From positions 1-22,067 of the IMG/VR virus record IMGVR_UViG_3300008448_000747: a stretch of DNA of 22,067 nucleotides; one strand, written 5' to 3'. The DNA comes from a virus. Position numbers and translations under genes: made by a program. Shown piece by piece: positions 14,120 to 20,770 of the stretch; position 1 is the stretch's first letter, and each line of letters begins with the position of its first letter. The notes beneath the pieces were generated by a model. The model was not told the DNA's origin. It saw nothing but the letters and a program-made list of their open reading frames with translations, and made no database searches.

Positions 14120-14316
14120 TTCAAGTACCGGGCATCAAAGTACAAGTTATTAAAGCCAATTCGCAGTTTCGGTAGACAGTTGTAGTGAATCATCGCCTCT
14201 AAATCGTTGCGAGATTCGTGAATCACGAAGAGTTTTTCTTCTCCTGTTTCAATATCAACATCAAGATAAGAAAAGAAGTTTGGGAATATTTCTATATCAT
14301 AGACTACTGTCTTCAT
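14113..14316 (-). CDS. DNA polymerase family B, N-terminal fragment (Exo I and II)
   Basis: 67 residues with Exo I (VYDIEIFPNFFSYL, D7, E9) and Exo II-like IGFNNLYFDARYL. These belong to the 3'-5' exonuclease domain of the polymerase encoded next, which carries the third exonuclease motif. The ORF stops with TGA exactly where the next frame starts (ATGGTGA). A -1 shift at this point would give one 617-residue polymerase. Either a natural split translated by coupling, or a frameshift (real or sequencing). No textbook slippery heptamer is seen at the junction (TTGAAATGGTGA). Confidence 0.85.
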   Translation of the reverse strand: MKTVVYDIEIFPNFFSYLDVDIETGEEKLFVIHESRNDLEAMIHYNCLPKLRIGFNNLYFDARYLKW

Positions 14317-14548
14317 CTTTCATTTTGATTAAGTAATCGAAGAAATACATGCCATTCTCTATCAGATAGTAACTGTGGACATTGTGAGATCGCCTCCAGT
14401 TACGGCTATAAATTAAAAATTTGCAATCATTCATTGTCAGAATGAAGTGGTTGGGATGCAGAGAGCATTCCATATTCCTAAGGGCTTTTGCCGCGCTCTG
14501 CATACGGATGTAAGTATTGGGGTTGACATTGATATATTCAACTTCCAT
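14297..14548 (-). CDS. Hypothetical protein in replication operon, 83 aa
   Basis: Start chosen at ATG 14548, seven bases after the primase-helicase stop; a longer frame (from 14665) would lie inside that gene. It contains YINVNPNTYIRMQSAAKALRN, CSLHPNHFILTMNDCKFLIYSRNWRRS and SYYLIENGMYFFDYLIK, so it is soluble, aromatic-rich and mixed alpha/beta. It overlaps the polymerase fragment by 20 bases. No family recognised; a role in replication is suggested only by its neighbours. Confidence 0.75.
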   Translation of the reverse strand: MEVEYINVNPNTYIRMQSAAKALRNMECSLHPNHFILTMNDCKFLIYSRNWRRSHNVHSYYLIENGMYFFDYLIKMKDEDSSL

Positions 14549-14555
14549 TTTCTTT

Positions 14556-16265
14556 CTAGAAATGAATCTCAGAGAACTCAGCAAAGAGGTTGTTGGTGTC
14601 ATTGTAGTCGATTTCGTTAGTCCATATTTCAGTTTGTTCCTTGTATCTACCGCTAGGTAAATCAAAGTCCATTGTTACGTTACCTACTTTACCCATAAAG
14701 TAGTGCTTGATTTTCTGTACATGTATTTCTACAAGGCCAGTTTGATATTGGCGGTGCACCACAAATCCGTTGTCACAGACATTGAAGAAGTGGTGGGAGC
14801 CAGAGATATCGTAGAGACGGGGTACATCGTATTCATTTGTTTGGCTATTCTTACCCATCTTGCGCGGGTGAGCAATTAGAATGATCAGAACATCGTTGGT
14901 GAGAGCGAACTTTTTAAGTTTGACCAGCATCTTACCAATCTTTTCGTTCATGATTTCATCTTTGAAATCGTTCTCGATGTAGTTAAATGGGTCAAAGACT
15001 ATGCAGTCAACTCCGCGCTGGCGTATCAGATTCTTAGCGATGCGTAAAAGGTTATCGATTTTGTAATCATCAAGGTTGTTGGTATCATAGAAATAAAACT
15101 TACTGTTAATTATTTCCAATGCTCTTGTAAATAACTCCTTGGGCATACGGTTTTGACCATGCACAGGCTTACCAGCAATTTGTTCTGCCATACGAATTGA
15201 TTTCAATTTGTTGTCGTTTTCTGGGCTAAACATTCCGAACTTCCAGTTCTTACGACAGGCCAATCGAATACAAACTTGATCTACAAACGTGCTCTTCCCA
15301 CTACCGGGGATGCCCGAGGCTACTACGAACTGTCCGCGCTTCCACGAAATCAGTTGGTCGAGTTCCAGATAATCCAGATTATCTCCTTTGGGGTAGCCGT
15401 TCTCATAGATAAAGTTTAATTCTTTGTAGTAATCCTCGACGCTACTAATTTCGGGGATAGGCAATGGCTTGGCTTTGTCTTTGATATCGATCAGTGCTTG
15501 CTTACCTTCGGCGATCAACGTATCGTTGGCGTCTTTGTGCTTACCGAAGTCAACGATAAACACATTGCTTGGCTCAAACCTACGAGATAAATCGTCAGAT
15601 AACTTTTTGCCGGGGGCATCGTTGTCCGTTGCGATGTAAATTAGTTTGTCTTGGAAATACTGATAAGTGTTATCGAGCCACTCAAGATTATTGTTACCTG
15701 CGTTTGCACCTGCTGGACAACTGATGGCATAAGGAAAGCCACACTCATACCATACCATGGCTTCTTCTTCGCCCTCGCAAATGATGACTGTGTCAGAATC
15801 TTTGATCCCGTTCAAGTTATAGGGAATCTTTTTGGCTCCAGATACCATCTTGAACATCTTCTCTCTTGTTTTGAATTTGATGTTTACTAGTTCAAAGCCT
15901 TCGTAGTAGTTAAAACAAATGGTCTTGTGGGGTTTGTTATCCTGTGGCATCACTTCGATGCTCTGAGTGACCTTAAAATGCTTTACGGTTTCGGCACTGA
16001 GGCCCCGTTTTAAAAAATGCTGAAGCAACAAATCATCGGGGGCCGTCTCTTTGGGTTCTGGGCGGTTGTATTTCTGAATTACCACAGTTCCTTTCCATTG
16101 ACAATGATGGCATTTGTACAACCCTTCGTCAATGTTTACCGAAAGCGATGGATCTGATGTCTTTTTGCGGGTGGCCGAGCACCGGGGACATACAGTTTTA
16201 ATCACTCCACTATACTTACCCTTGGTATCAATACCAAGTTTCATTAAATCGCTTTGATAACTCAT
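14556..16265 (-). CDS. Primase-helicase (T7 gp4/Twinkle-like)
   Basis: 569 residues from the ATG at 16265, which overlaps the upstream stop (ATGA); an earlier ATG would run into that gene. Zinc finger with C26, C29, C52 and C55 (CPRC and CHHC), Toprim acids E164 (ICEGEEE) and D214/D216 (ATDNDAPG), then a RecA-like helicase with Walker A GIPGSGKST (318-326), Walker B DCIVFDP (420-426), and IAHPRK (464-469). All domains look intact, so it should make primers and unwind DNA as a ring. Length fits the bifunctional family. Replication operon with polymerase and DnaA-like protein downstream. Confidence 0.95.
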   Translation of the reverse strand: MSYQSDLMKLGIDTKGKYSGVIKTVCPRCSATRKKTSDPSLSVNIDEGLYKCHHCQWKGTVVIQKYNRPEPKETAPDDLLLQHFLKRGLSAETVKHFKVTQSIEVMPQDNKPHKTICFNYYEGFELVNIKFKTREKMFKMVSGAKKIPYNLNGIKDSDTVIICEGEEEAMVWYECGFPYAISCPAGANAGNNNLEWLDNTYQYFQDKLIYIATDNDAPGKKLSDDLSRRFEPSNVFIVDFGKHKDANDTLIAEGKQALIDIKDKAKPLPIPEISSVEDYYKELNFIYENGYPKGDNLDYLELDQLISWKRGQFVVASGIPGSGKSTFVDQVCIRLACRKNWKFGMFSPENDNKLKSIRMAEQIAGKPVHGQNRMPKELFTRALEIINSKFYFYDTNNLDDYKIDNLLRIAKNLIRQRGVDCIVFDPFNYIENDFKDEIMNEKIGKMLVKLKKFALTNDVLIILIAHPRKMGKNSQTNEYDVPRLYDISGSHHFFNVCDNGFVVHRQYQTGLVEIHVQKIKHYFMGKVGNVTMDFDLPSGRYKEQTEIWTNEIDYNDTNNLFAEFSEIHF

Positions 16266-16591
16266 ACAATTAGCGGTTTGTTTTGCCCTTTGGGTAAGTT
16301 CATAGCCCATCGCCCCGCGGCGGACTTCCAGACTTTCATTTTGTTTTTGCCGACCATCCAGCCTTTGCTGTCATAGAAGTAAACAAATTCCTGGGCATGT
16401 TTCATGGATTCATTTACGTTCAATTCAATGAATAAGTTAAACACTTCTTCTATTGTAGGGGCGATAAATTTCTTGGTGGCGGGGGTGTCAGATTTCATTG
16501 CATCTCTAATGAGTTGCTTCTTTTCTTCGGGTAAATTGACCTCAAGTAAGATGTTCGCAATGACGTGCAGTAGTTTGTCTGAGTTGTTCAT
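16262..16591 (-). CDS. Putative replication accessory protein (helicase-loader-like tail)
   Basis: 109 residues. The segment AQEFVYFYDSKGWMVGKNKMKVWKSAAGRWAMN (split here as AQEFVYFYDSKGW then KNKMKVWKSAAGRW) is a C-terminal motif common in phage replication initiators and primosome helper proteins. The first half is helical and acidic. It sits directly upstream of the primase-helicase with ATGA overlap, which supports a role in loading or regulating it. Assignment is from motif memory and context. Confidence 0.65.
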   Translation of the reverse strand: MNNSDKLLHVIANILLEVNLPEEKKQLIRDAMKSDTPATKKFIAPTIEEVFNLFIELNVNESMKHAQEFVYFYDSKGWMVGKNKMKVWKSAAGRWAMNLPKGQNKPLIV

Positions 16592-16929
16592 TGTATGATT
16601 TTTAGTTTTAGTTTTTGTTTCAATAGTGGTTTGTAGTTTAGTCCGCTTTCCACAATATCGATTTGTGAAGAAGACAGCAAATCTAAGTGCGGAGATTCAA
16701 TAATGCCAACAAATTCTAAATTATCCACAATGTCGCACCAATTTAATTTCTTAACATAGTCGATAAGCCCCAGCAAATCCACGCGCGGTATTTTGCTTGT
16801 GTAGGGCATTTCTTTATTGTATAAGAATCTGTTACGATGTTCATACACGTATTTGATCGGTATGTCAAAGACAAACCCGTTTTGTGTATAAATTCTAAAA
16901 TTTACGGGGATTTCATATGAATTGGTCAT
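16588..16929 (-). CDS. Hypothetical protein, 113 aa
   Basis: Not recognised. A soluble protein with N-terminal beta-rich part (YEIPVNFRIYTQNGFVFDIP), a middle with many R, K and D, and a C-terminal lysine/leucine stretch (LLKQKLKLKIIQ). It overlaps the recombinase 3' end by 17 bases and the next gene by ATGA, so it is firmly in the same transcript. It does not contain a zinc ribbon and so is not a displaced recombinase tail. Confidence 0.65.
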   Translation of the reverse strand: MTNSYEIPVNFRIYTQNGFVFDIPIKYVYEHRNRFLYNKEMPYTSKIPRVDLLGLIDYVKKLNWCDIVDNLEFVGIIESPHLDLLSSSQIDIVESGLNYKPLLKQKLKLKIIQ

Positions 16930-17656
16930 AGATGTTGTTGTTTACAATTTTGATGATAGTGGAATGGTGAAATTGCTTGCCTGTCTTTGAGGTAATACCA
17001 TCTTTATTCAAGTGTCTGGCGATTTCGCTGTATTTCATTTGCTTCTTACAGGTAAATATTTTACGGACAATTTTCATTTCGCTTTCATTTACCACCAGAT
17101 TGCCATCGTTCTTATCAAAACCAAATGGTACGGGTCCGCAATAGACTTTGTTTTCTTTCTTGAGATACTTCATCACCGAAGAAATGAGTTCGCCTCTTTG
17201 GTTTGATTCAAACTCAGCAAACGCCGCGATCATTTGAAGCATTAATTTACCATGGCTGGTAGAAGTATCAAATTGAAAGTCCAGCGTATAAAACGACACC
17301 CCGAAGTTTTCTAAGAATGCTACCCATTTCAAAGTGTCTTTGGTGTTTCTACCAAAACGAGACAGGCTGTAAACAACTACGACGTCTACTTCTTTTCTTT
17401 TGACCATGTCAATCATCTTCATGAAGTCTGGGCGGTTCTCAAACTTTCTGCCTGAGACCCCCGGATCTGAAAATGTTGCTACAATTTCGTAGTTATTTAG
17501 TTTGCAGAACGCTTCGATGCGGTCCTCTTGGTTGTCTAACGACGAACCATCTTCTACTTGATTTTCATGAGAGACTCTCGTATAATAAACGGCTCTCTTC
17601 TTCGGTGAATGGTCCTTCTGTGGTAGTCTTTCGTTCGGGTACGGATTCGATTTCAT
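16913..17656 (-). CDS. Serine recombinase (short integrase/resolvase type)
   Basis: 247 residues. The resolvase catalytic domain has R27 and nucleophile S29 in YYTRVSHENQ, R100 and R103 in SLSRFGRN, and R154 in EFESNQRGE. A short recombinase (PF07508-like) part follows (about 174-247, PVPFGFDKNDG ... NNNIYD). The zinc ribbon and coiled-coil domain of large serine integrases are missing; the chain stops just after the first DNA-binding part. It may act as a phage integrase, resolvase or inverter. The start region overlaps the upstream gene by 92 bases and the overlap includes S29, which is unusual. Confidence 0.88.
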   Translation of the reverse strand: MKSNPYPNERLPQKDHSPKKRAVYYTRVSHENQVEDGSSLDNQEDRIEAFCKLNNYEIVATFSDPGVSGRKFENRPDFMKMIDMVKRKEVDVVVVYSLSRFGRNTKDTLKWVAFLENFGVSFYTLDFQFDTSTSHGKLMLQMIAAFAEFESNQRGELISSVMKYLKKENKVYCGPVPFGFDKNDGNLVVNESEMKIVRKIFTCKKQMKYSEIARHLNKDGITSKTGKQFHHSTIIKIVNNNIYDQFI

Positions 17657-17981
17657 TTTTCTTGACGTTTGATAAAATTTCCTTCATGATAAGTTGCAAG
17701 TACAATTTCTTTCCAATTTCATTGGCTTTGCAGAAAATGTCTATCGCTTTGTAGTTTTTAGGTGACAGTTGTACGTAGGCATAACTTGTCTTTTGATATT
17801 CTACCGCGCTACGTAAAAGCGACCGCCTGTTCTTGCTAATGTAGGCGTGCAGTAAGTCATCGGCCAGAGAGTAAAAATTACCATAGCCATTGGCATCTGC
17901 GATTTCTTTGAGTTTTTCCAATTGTTTTTCGTTCAATGTCATTTTTAAACTATGCTCATTGATTTTATATTTTCTGTCCAT
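17565..17981 (-). CDS. Putative regulator with ribbon-helix-helix-like motifs
   Basis: 138 residues. Residues 12-49 (SLKMTLNEKQLEKLKEIADANG, then YSLADDLLHAYI) fit the beta-helix-helix pattern of ribbon-helix-helix proteins, and residues 68-104 (YVQLSPKNYKAIDIF ... LQLIMKEIL) repeat it loosely, so it may be a tandem ribbon-helix-helix. The C-terminal 30 residues overlap the recombinase gene in another frame. Two copies of GATTAAGTA lie 5-25 bases before its start, in the 12-base spacing that such proteins often use, which suggests autorepression. Together it and the recombinase look like a regulated recombination unit. Confidence 0.65.
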   Translation of the reverse strand: MDRKYKINEHSLKMTLNEKQLEKLKEIADANGYGNFYSLADDLLHAYISKNRRSLLRSAVEYQKTSYAYVQLSPKNYKAIDIFCKANEIGKKLYLQLIMKEILSNVKKNEIESVPERKTTTEGPFTEEESRLLYESLS

Positions 17982-17985
17982 ATCT

Positions 17986-18006
17986 GATTAAGTAGTGGAT
18001 TAAGTA
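17986..18006 (-). promoter_or_regulatory. Direct-repeat operator candidate
   Basis: GATTAAGTA occurs at 17986-17994 and again at 17998-18006 on the plus strand, twelve bases apart, five bases upstream of the start at 17981 (minus strand). Tandem copies of short sites spaced about one helical turn are typical of ribbon-helix-helix repressor operators. Inference; no binding data. Confidence 0.45.
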
Positions 18007-18129
18007 TACGAGAATGACTATTACAACATTGAAAAGAAACGATTTTTTCGCTTGGTGCAAAGCATTGTCTCGTTTATTCCCAATCGTATATCGAGGTCGG
18101 GGTAACATAAATTAATCTAAAATTAAGTC

Positions 18130-18163
18130 GGAGGGTTGTGTTACCATGGTATACTAACCCTCC
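18130..18163. repeat. 34-bp concentric dyad in the non-coding gap
   Basis: Outer arms GGAGGGTT (18130-18137) and AACCCTCC (18156-18163) are perfect inverted repeats, and the palindrome TACCATGGTA (18142-18151) shares the same centre (between 18146 and 18147). Only the four bases between each arm and core fail to match. It could be a terminator for the gene ending at 18190 (minus), an operator, or a recombinase site; there is no clear U tract. The rest of the 17982-18189 gap is AT-rich without an assignable gene. Confidence 0.6.
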
Positions 18164-18189
18164 TTGGTAAATTGTGAAACGATTTCCCA

Positions 18190-18540
18190 TTATACGAGGG
18201 TTAGTTTGTACAGGGTTTTGTTGATTAGGCTTAGCATTTCATCCATGATATTTTGAAGATCAGAAGAATACTTGTTCCGCTCACGAGCAATAATTTGCTT
18301 GAGTTTATTCAAGTGTTCAACTGGGTTCTCGGGCTTCAGAGGATCAATGGCCATGACTTCGATAGGTATTCTCCTGTTTTGACCGAAGTAATTCTCTGTG
18401 AATTCATCTGTCAGACCAAGGATACCTTCGTAGTATTCCCCTAAGGTTTGATGTTGTGAGTAAGAGGTTGTACTCCAATGTGCTAAATGCATAGCATCTC
18501 TTGAATGCAATAGTGTGCTGATAAATTTCTGAGTAATCAT
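18190..18540 (-). CDS. DUF5856-like small protein
   Basis: 116 residues from ATG 18540 (a TTG at 18546 is two codons upstream). The N-terminal KFISTLLHSRDAMHLAHWSTTSYSQHQTLGEYYEGI with D17, H20 and H23-type spacing resembles the DUF5856 family of phage proteins, which are helical and ferritin-like by fold prediction as I remember. The second half has RRIPIEVMAIDPL and a long helix (about 75-112). Function unknown. A TAAATTTG box (minus strand 18551-18544) sits three bases before the start. Confidence 0.75.
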   Translation of the reverse strand: MITQKFISTLLHSRDAMHLAHWSTTSYSQHQTLGEYYEGILGLTDEFTENYFGQNRRIPIEVMAIDPLKPENPVEHLNKLKQIIARERNKYSSDLQNIMDEMLSLINKTLYKLTLV

Positions 18541-18543
18541 ATA

Positions 18544-18551
18544 CAAATTTA
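18544..18551 (-). promoter_or_regulatory. TAnnTTTG box before the DUF5856-like gene
   Basis: On the minus strand TAAATTTG reads from 18551 to 18544 and lies three bases before the ATG at 18540. Its TAA is also the stop codon of the 51-aa gene upstream. It is the fourth box of this kind near a start codon in the window. No -33 partner was found. Confidence 0.35.
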
Positions 18552-18704
18552 TTCTTTTAAAATGGTATCAATAAGTTTTGCTAAACATATTTTGGCTTCG
18601 GTTTCACTTGCGAATCGACGAATAATAACTCCGTCATAATAAATCCGATACTCTGGAACAGAGTTAACGAATGCAAGTCTGATCATAGGTATTATTTTAG
18701 TCAT
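18549..18704 (-). CDS. Small hypothetical protein, 51 aa
   Basis: MTKIIPMIRLAFVNSVPEYR then IYYDGVIIRRFASETEAKICLAK: alternating hydrophobic and charged residues of a small alpha/beta protein. Its ATG overlaps the stop of the upstream membrane gene (ATGA) which supports it as a real gene. No family recognised. Reads in the same direction as all neighbours. Confidence 0.65.
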   Translation of the reverse strand: MTKIIPMIRLAFVNSVPEYRIYYDGVIIRRFASETEAKICLAKLIDTILKE

Positions 18705-18868
18705 TTTGTATTTTTTGAAGGGTAAAGTGCCAAGGCTAAAACAAAAAGAAAAGATAACGCCATGCCCCCGGCAATAATCTGAGCCACAATGGGATGTTTT
18801 ACAATCATCCAGCCATAGACCAACCCGCTAAGGATGACGCATATGTACACGAAAATTATTTTTTTCAT
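18701..18868 (-). CDS. Two-pass membrane small protein, 55 aa
   Basis: Two hydrophobic segments (about 4-22 and 28-50) with a short loop and a C-terminal LYPSKNTK, which is likely cytoplasmic. It shares ATGA with the next gene and abuts the gene upstream (stop directly before ATG). A small early membrane protein; such phage proteins may block superinfection or alter the host envelope, but there is no motif to support a specific role. Confidence 0.65.
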   Translation of the reverse strand: MKKIIFVYICVILSGLVYGWMIVKHPIVAQIIAGGMALSFLFVLALALYPSKNTK

Positions 18869-18964
18869 CTAAAATTTATTAATGTAACCTTGCTTTTGCA
18901 TTTGATACAGATGGTAAGATACAATTCTATTCCATTTTTTCCAACGGCAAACTAAATTTTTCAT
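18869..18964 (-). CDS. Very small basic protein, 31 aa
   Basis: MKNLVCRWKKWNRIVSYHLY then QMQKQGYINKF. Basic, aromatic-rich, amphipathic; might bind membrane or nucleic acid. ATG overlaps the stop of the upstream gene (ATGA), and its TAG stop is immediately followed by the next ATG. Exact junctions on both sides support it as a gene despite its size. Confidence 0.55.
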   Translation of the reverse strand: MKNLVCRWKKWNRIVSYHLYQMQKQGYINKF

Positions 18965-19170
18965 TCGCTGTCAAGATAAATTGATTTAGCCTTGGCAAAG
19001 CCTTGGTTGTAGGCTTGTTGCTTTTCAAAATTTTCGATGTCTTTGGCTTTATTAAAGTATGGCGTCAAATCCACAGTTTCTTTGAAGGAACCTAATCGTT
19101 GACCAAAGCCGTTATCGTAAGTGATTTCTTCCTGTAACCACTCTACTGCCGAATCGTGTTTATTGCTCAT
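18961..19170 (-). CDS. Small early protein with AVEW motif, 69 aa
   Basis: Begins SNKHDSAVEWLQEEI and ends in an AYNQGFAKAKSIYLDSE helix. The N-terminal AVEW motif and the KAKDIENFEKQQ helix are shared with the protein at 19378-19635, so the two are probably paralogues. This small family is frequent in Bacteroidetes phages and has no assigned function. It overlaps the next gene upstream by 11 bases. Confidence 0.7.
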   Translation of the reverse strand: MSNKHDSAVEWLQEEITYDNGFGQRLGSFKETVDLTPYFNKAKDIENFEKQQAYNQGFAKAKSIYLDSE

Positions 19171-19381
19171 CGTTCATCTCATTATAATTGTCCATTTCCC
19201 ATTCCTCTTCCATCCTGTTGTAATCATCCACAGCATCTTGGTTTGTGTCCTCATCACTTGGTAGTTCAATGGGTGTTTCAGTTTTCAAAATGTCCTCAAA
19301 TGTCAAAATGTGTTCGTATAAATCACTATCTATACAAACTTGAAGCATTTTCCTTACTTGTTCTTCTGTGTATAGCTTCAT
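19160..19381 (-). CDS. Small acidic protein, 73 aa
   Basis: KLYTEEQVRKMLQVCID is a helical start often seen in small phage proteins; the rest is very acidic (ELPSDEDTNQDAVDDYNRMEEEW). It may mimic DNA or bind a basic partner, but this is a guess from charge. ATGA overlap with the next upstream gene. Confidence 0.65.
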   Translation of the reverse strand: MKLYTEEQVRKMLQVCIDSDLYEHILTFEDILKTETPIELPSDEDTNQDAVDDYNRMEEEWEMDNYNEMNDEQ

Positions 19382-19635
19382 TGCTCACCTCCTCCGTAGG
19401 TTTCGTTGTAGTATTCTACTGCTCTTAAATAAGTTCCAATTTGCCCTCTGCAATCACCAAACATATGTGATTGCATTATTTGTTCCTTCTCCATTTCTTT
19501 GGCTTGGGCTCTTATTTCTAAATTCCTTTTAAGATATTCATCAAATGAGTATTCACCATTGTTGAACTTTTCAAATGAATTAAACAATTGTTCAAATTGC
19601 CACTCCACTGCCGTTTGTTGTTTATTATTTGTCAT
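19378..19635 (-). CDS. AVEW-motif small protein, 85 aa
   Basis: MTNNKQQTAVEWQFEQLFNS, then a helix with KRNLEIRAQAKEMEKEQIMQ and CRGQIGTYLRAVEYYNETYGG. It resembles the 69-aa protein at 18961-19170 by the AVEW start and the KEMEKEQ helix. Function unknown; common type of early gene in these phages. Joined by ATGA overlaps on both sides. Confidence 0.7.
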   Translation of the reverse strand: MTNNKQQTAVEWQFEQLFNSFEKFNNGEYSFDEYLKRNLEIRAQAKEMEKEQIMQSHMFGDCRGQIGTYLRAVEYYNETYGGGEQ

Positions 19636-19889
19636 AGTTGTTTTTTAATTTCTTCTTGCCAAGCAGTGGGTAAATCTGTACATGAAATAACAATTTCATT
19701 ACCTCGACAGTCTGAATCTGCTTCCGATTTGTCACCAAATAAAATAACTCTTCCATATGAATCTGAAAGCACGTGGTCGTTGGCTTTATCATAAATTACG
19801 TAGTCTGTTGTAAATAATCTCTTAATGCATTTTTCATCGTTTCTCTCTTTCCATTTTTTCATAAGTGTTTTTTGTTTGTTGTTTTTCAT
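19632..19889 (-). CDS. Small hypothetical protein, 85 aa
   Basis: Start at ATG 19889 (ATGA overlap); an upstream in-frame start (19922) would add eleven basic residues but overlap the next gene by more. Basic N terminus (MKNNKQKTLMKKWKERN), then a beta-like part with YGRVILFGDKSEADSDC and CTDLPTAWQEE. Not recognised. Soluble; no catalytic motif evident. Confidence 0.65.
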   Translation of the reverse strand: MKNNKQKTLMKKWKERNDEKCIKRLFTTDYVIYDKANDHVLSDSYGRVILFGDKSEADSDCRGNEIVISCTDLPTAWQEEIKKQL

Positions 19890-20074
19890 AGTTTTTCTAT
19901 TTCTTGTTTTACTTTTTGCCAAAAATAGATTTCACCATTACTTAAAAGAAATGTTGAATTGCATAACAACTCATCGCACATAATTAATGCACATTGAATT
20001 CCTTCATTTCTTTGTTGCAATCCAACCACGGTGAATTTATCAACCAGTTCTTTTGCTTTCTCTTGTGGTGTCAT
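19886..20074 (-). CDS. Small phage protein MTPQEKAKELVDKF type, 62 aa
   Basis: The pattern MTPQEKAKELVDKF at the N terminus, CALIMCDELL, and EIYFWQKVKQEIEKL at the C terminus occurs in many Bacteroidetes phages and prophages as I recall, as an orphan helical protein. The start ATG at 20074 is one base from the upstream stop; a TTG at 20083 is unlikely. Function unknown. Confidence 0.7.
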   Translation of the reverse strand: MTPQEKAKELVDKFTVVGLQQRNEGIQCALIMCDELLCNSTFLLSNGEIYFWQKVKQEIEKL

Positions 20075-20075
20075 C

Positions 20076-20216
20076 TTATTCAATGGTTAATTCGATTAAT
20101 TCTAAAAATTGTTGTAAAGATACTTTGCCTGTTTTCACCCACTCGTAAATCAATTTACGTTTCTCGTATGGGAATTGCAAAGCGTTGATTTTGTCAACTT
20201 TGTCTTTCGGGGTCAT
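20076..20216 (-). CDS. Small protein, 46 aa
   Basis: MTPKDKVDKINALQFPYEKR then KLIYEWVKTGKVSLQQFLELIELTIE; a helical mini-protein with a start resembling its neighbour. The real start is ATG at 20216, overlapping the stop of the upstream gene (ATGA); a longer frame from 20306 would lie inside that gene. Possible paralogue of the 62-aa protein at its N terminus. Confidence 0.65.
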   Translation of the reverse strand: MTPKDKVDKINALQFPYEKRKLIYEWVKTGKVSLQQFLELIELTIE

Positions 20217-20770
20217 TGCTTTGGTTTTATTGGGGTTTGAAAAACTAGTTCGTTGGTATTTTGTTTGGTATGGCGGTAAACACAAATCTGATTGTAATCT
20301 TCGCAATAGTGTACATCAAAGTAAATCTGATTGCCGTTTCCATCGGAAACATTTACTGTAGTCCACCAATCTGACTCCCCAGGAGTAACTCTAAGAATAA
20401 CAAGATTGCCAGCATATGGAAATACAAGTTCATAGTCTTGAAAATACTTTTTCTTGGGCAGGGCCTCAGTGTATTGATTGAACTTTGATCTACGCATTCT
20501 GAAGAAGCCTTTGTGCTCTGGAAACTCATTATCAAACAACCTAGCAAACAAAGGAGCATAGTTGTTATTGATTTTAAATACGCCATCGCCTTTCTCGGCT
20601 GTCTTCCAACGAATGATTTCAAATATGCCGTTGGCACCATAGTGATCGAATCCCATTGCTTTTGTCTTTAAAGCAATTTCTTTGAACGCTTCATACAAAT
20701 GAGGATTTGTTTTGTGGTACTCGATAAACTCCTTGTTATCGATTCCTTCGAATAAATTTAATTGTGACAT
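20213..20770 (-). CDS. Conserved phage protein, 185 aa
   Basis: N-terminal part with HKTNPHLYEAFKEIALKTKAMGF, GANGIFEIIRW, NNNYAPLFARLF and HKGFFRMRR is a pattern I recall from many phage and plasmid proteins of unknown function. The C-terminal part (about 115-185) is beta-rich with W and Y residues (ESDWWTTVNVSDGNG). The two parts may be separate domains joined. Located upstream of small early genes. No reaction can be named. Confidence 0.75.
   Translation of the reverse strand: MSQLNLFEGIDNKEFIEYHKTNPHLYEAFKEIALKTKAMGFDHYGANGIFEIIRWKTAEKGDGVFKINNNYAPLFARLFDNEFPEHKGFFRMRRSKFNQYTEALPKKKYFQDYELVFPYAGNLVILRVTPGESDWWTTVNVSDGNGNQIYFDVHYCEDYNQICVYRHTKQNTNELVFQTPIKPKQ

Noticed and set aside
18014-18115. 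Plus-strand ORF of 33 codons in the non-coding gap
   Set aside because: It is the only plus-strand candidate in a minus-strand region, has no coupling to a neighbour and no clear composition signal; could be real but is not supported.
17982-18189. tRNA or small RNA gene in the gap
   Set aside because: No cloverleaf or TPsiC-like consensus was found; the only structure is the dyad listed as a feature.
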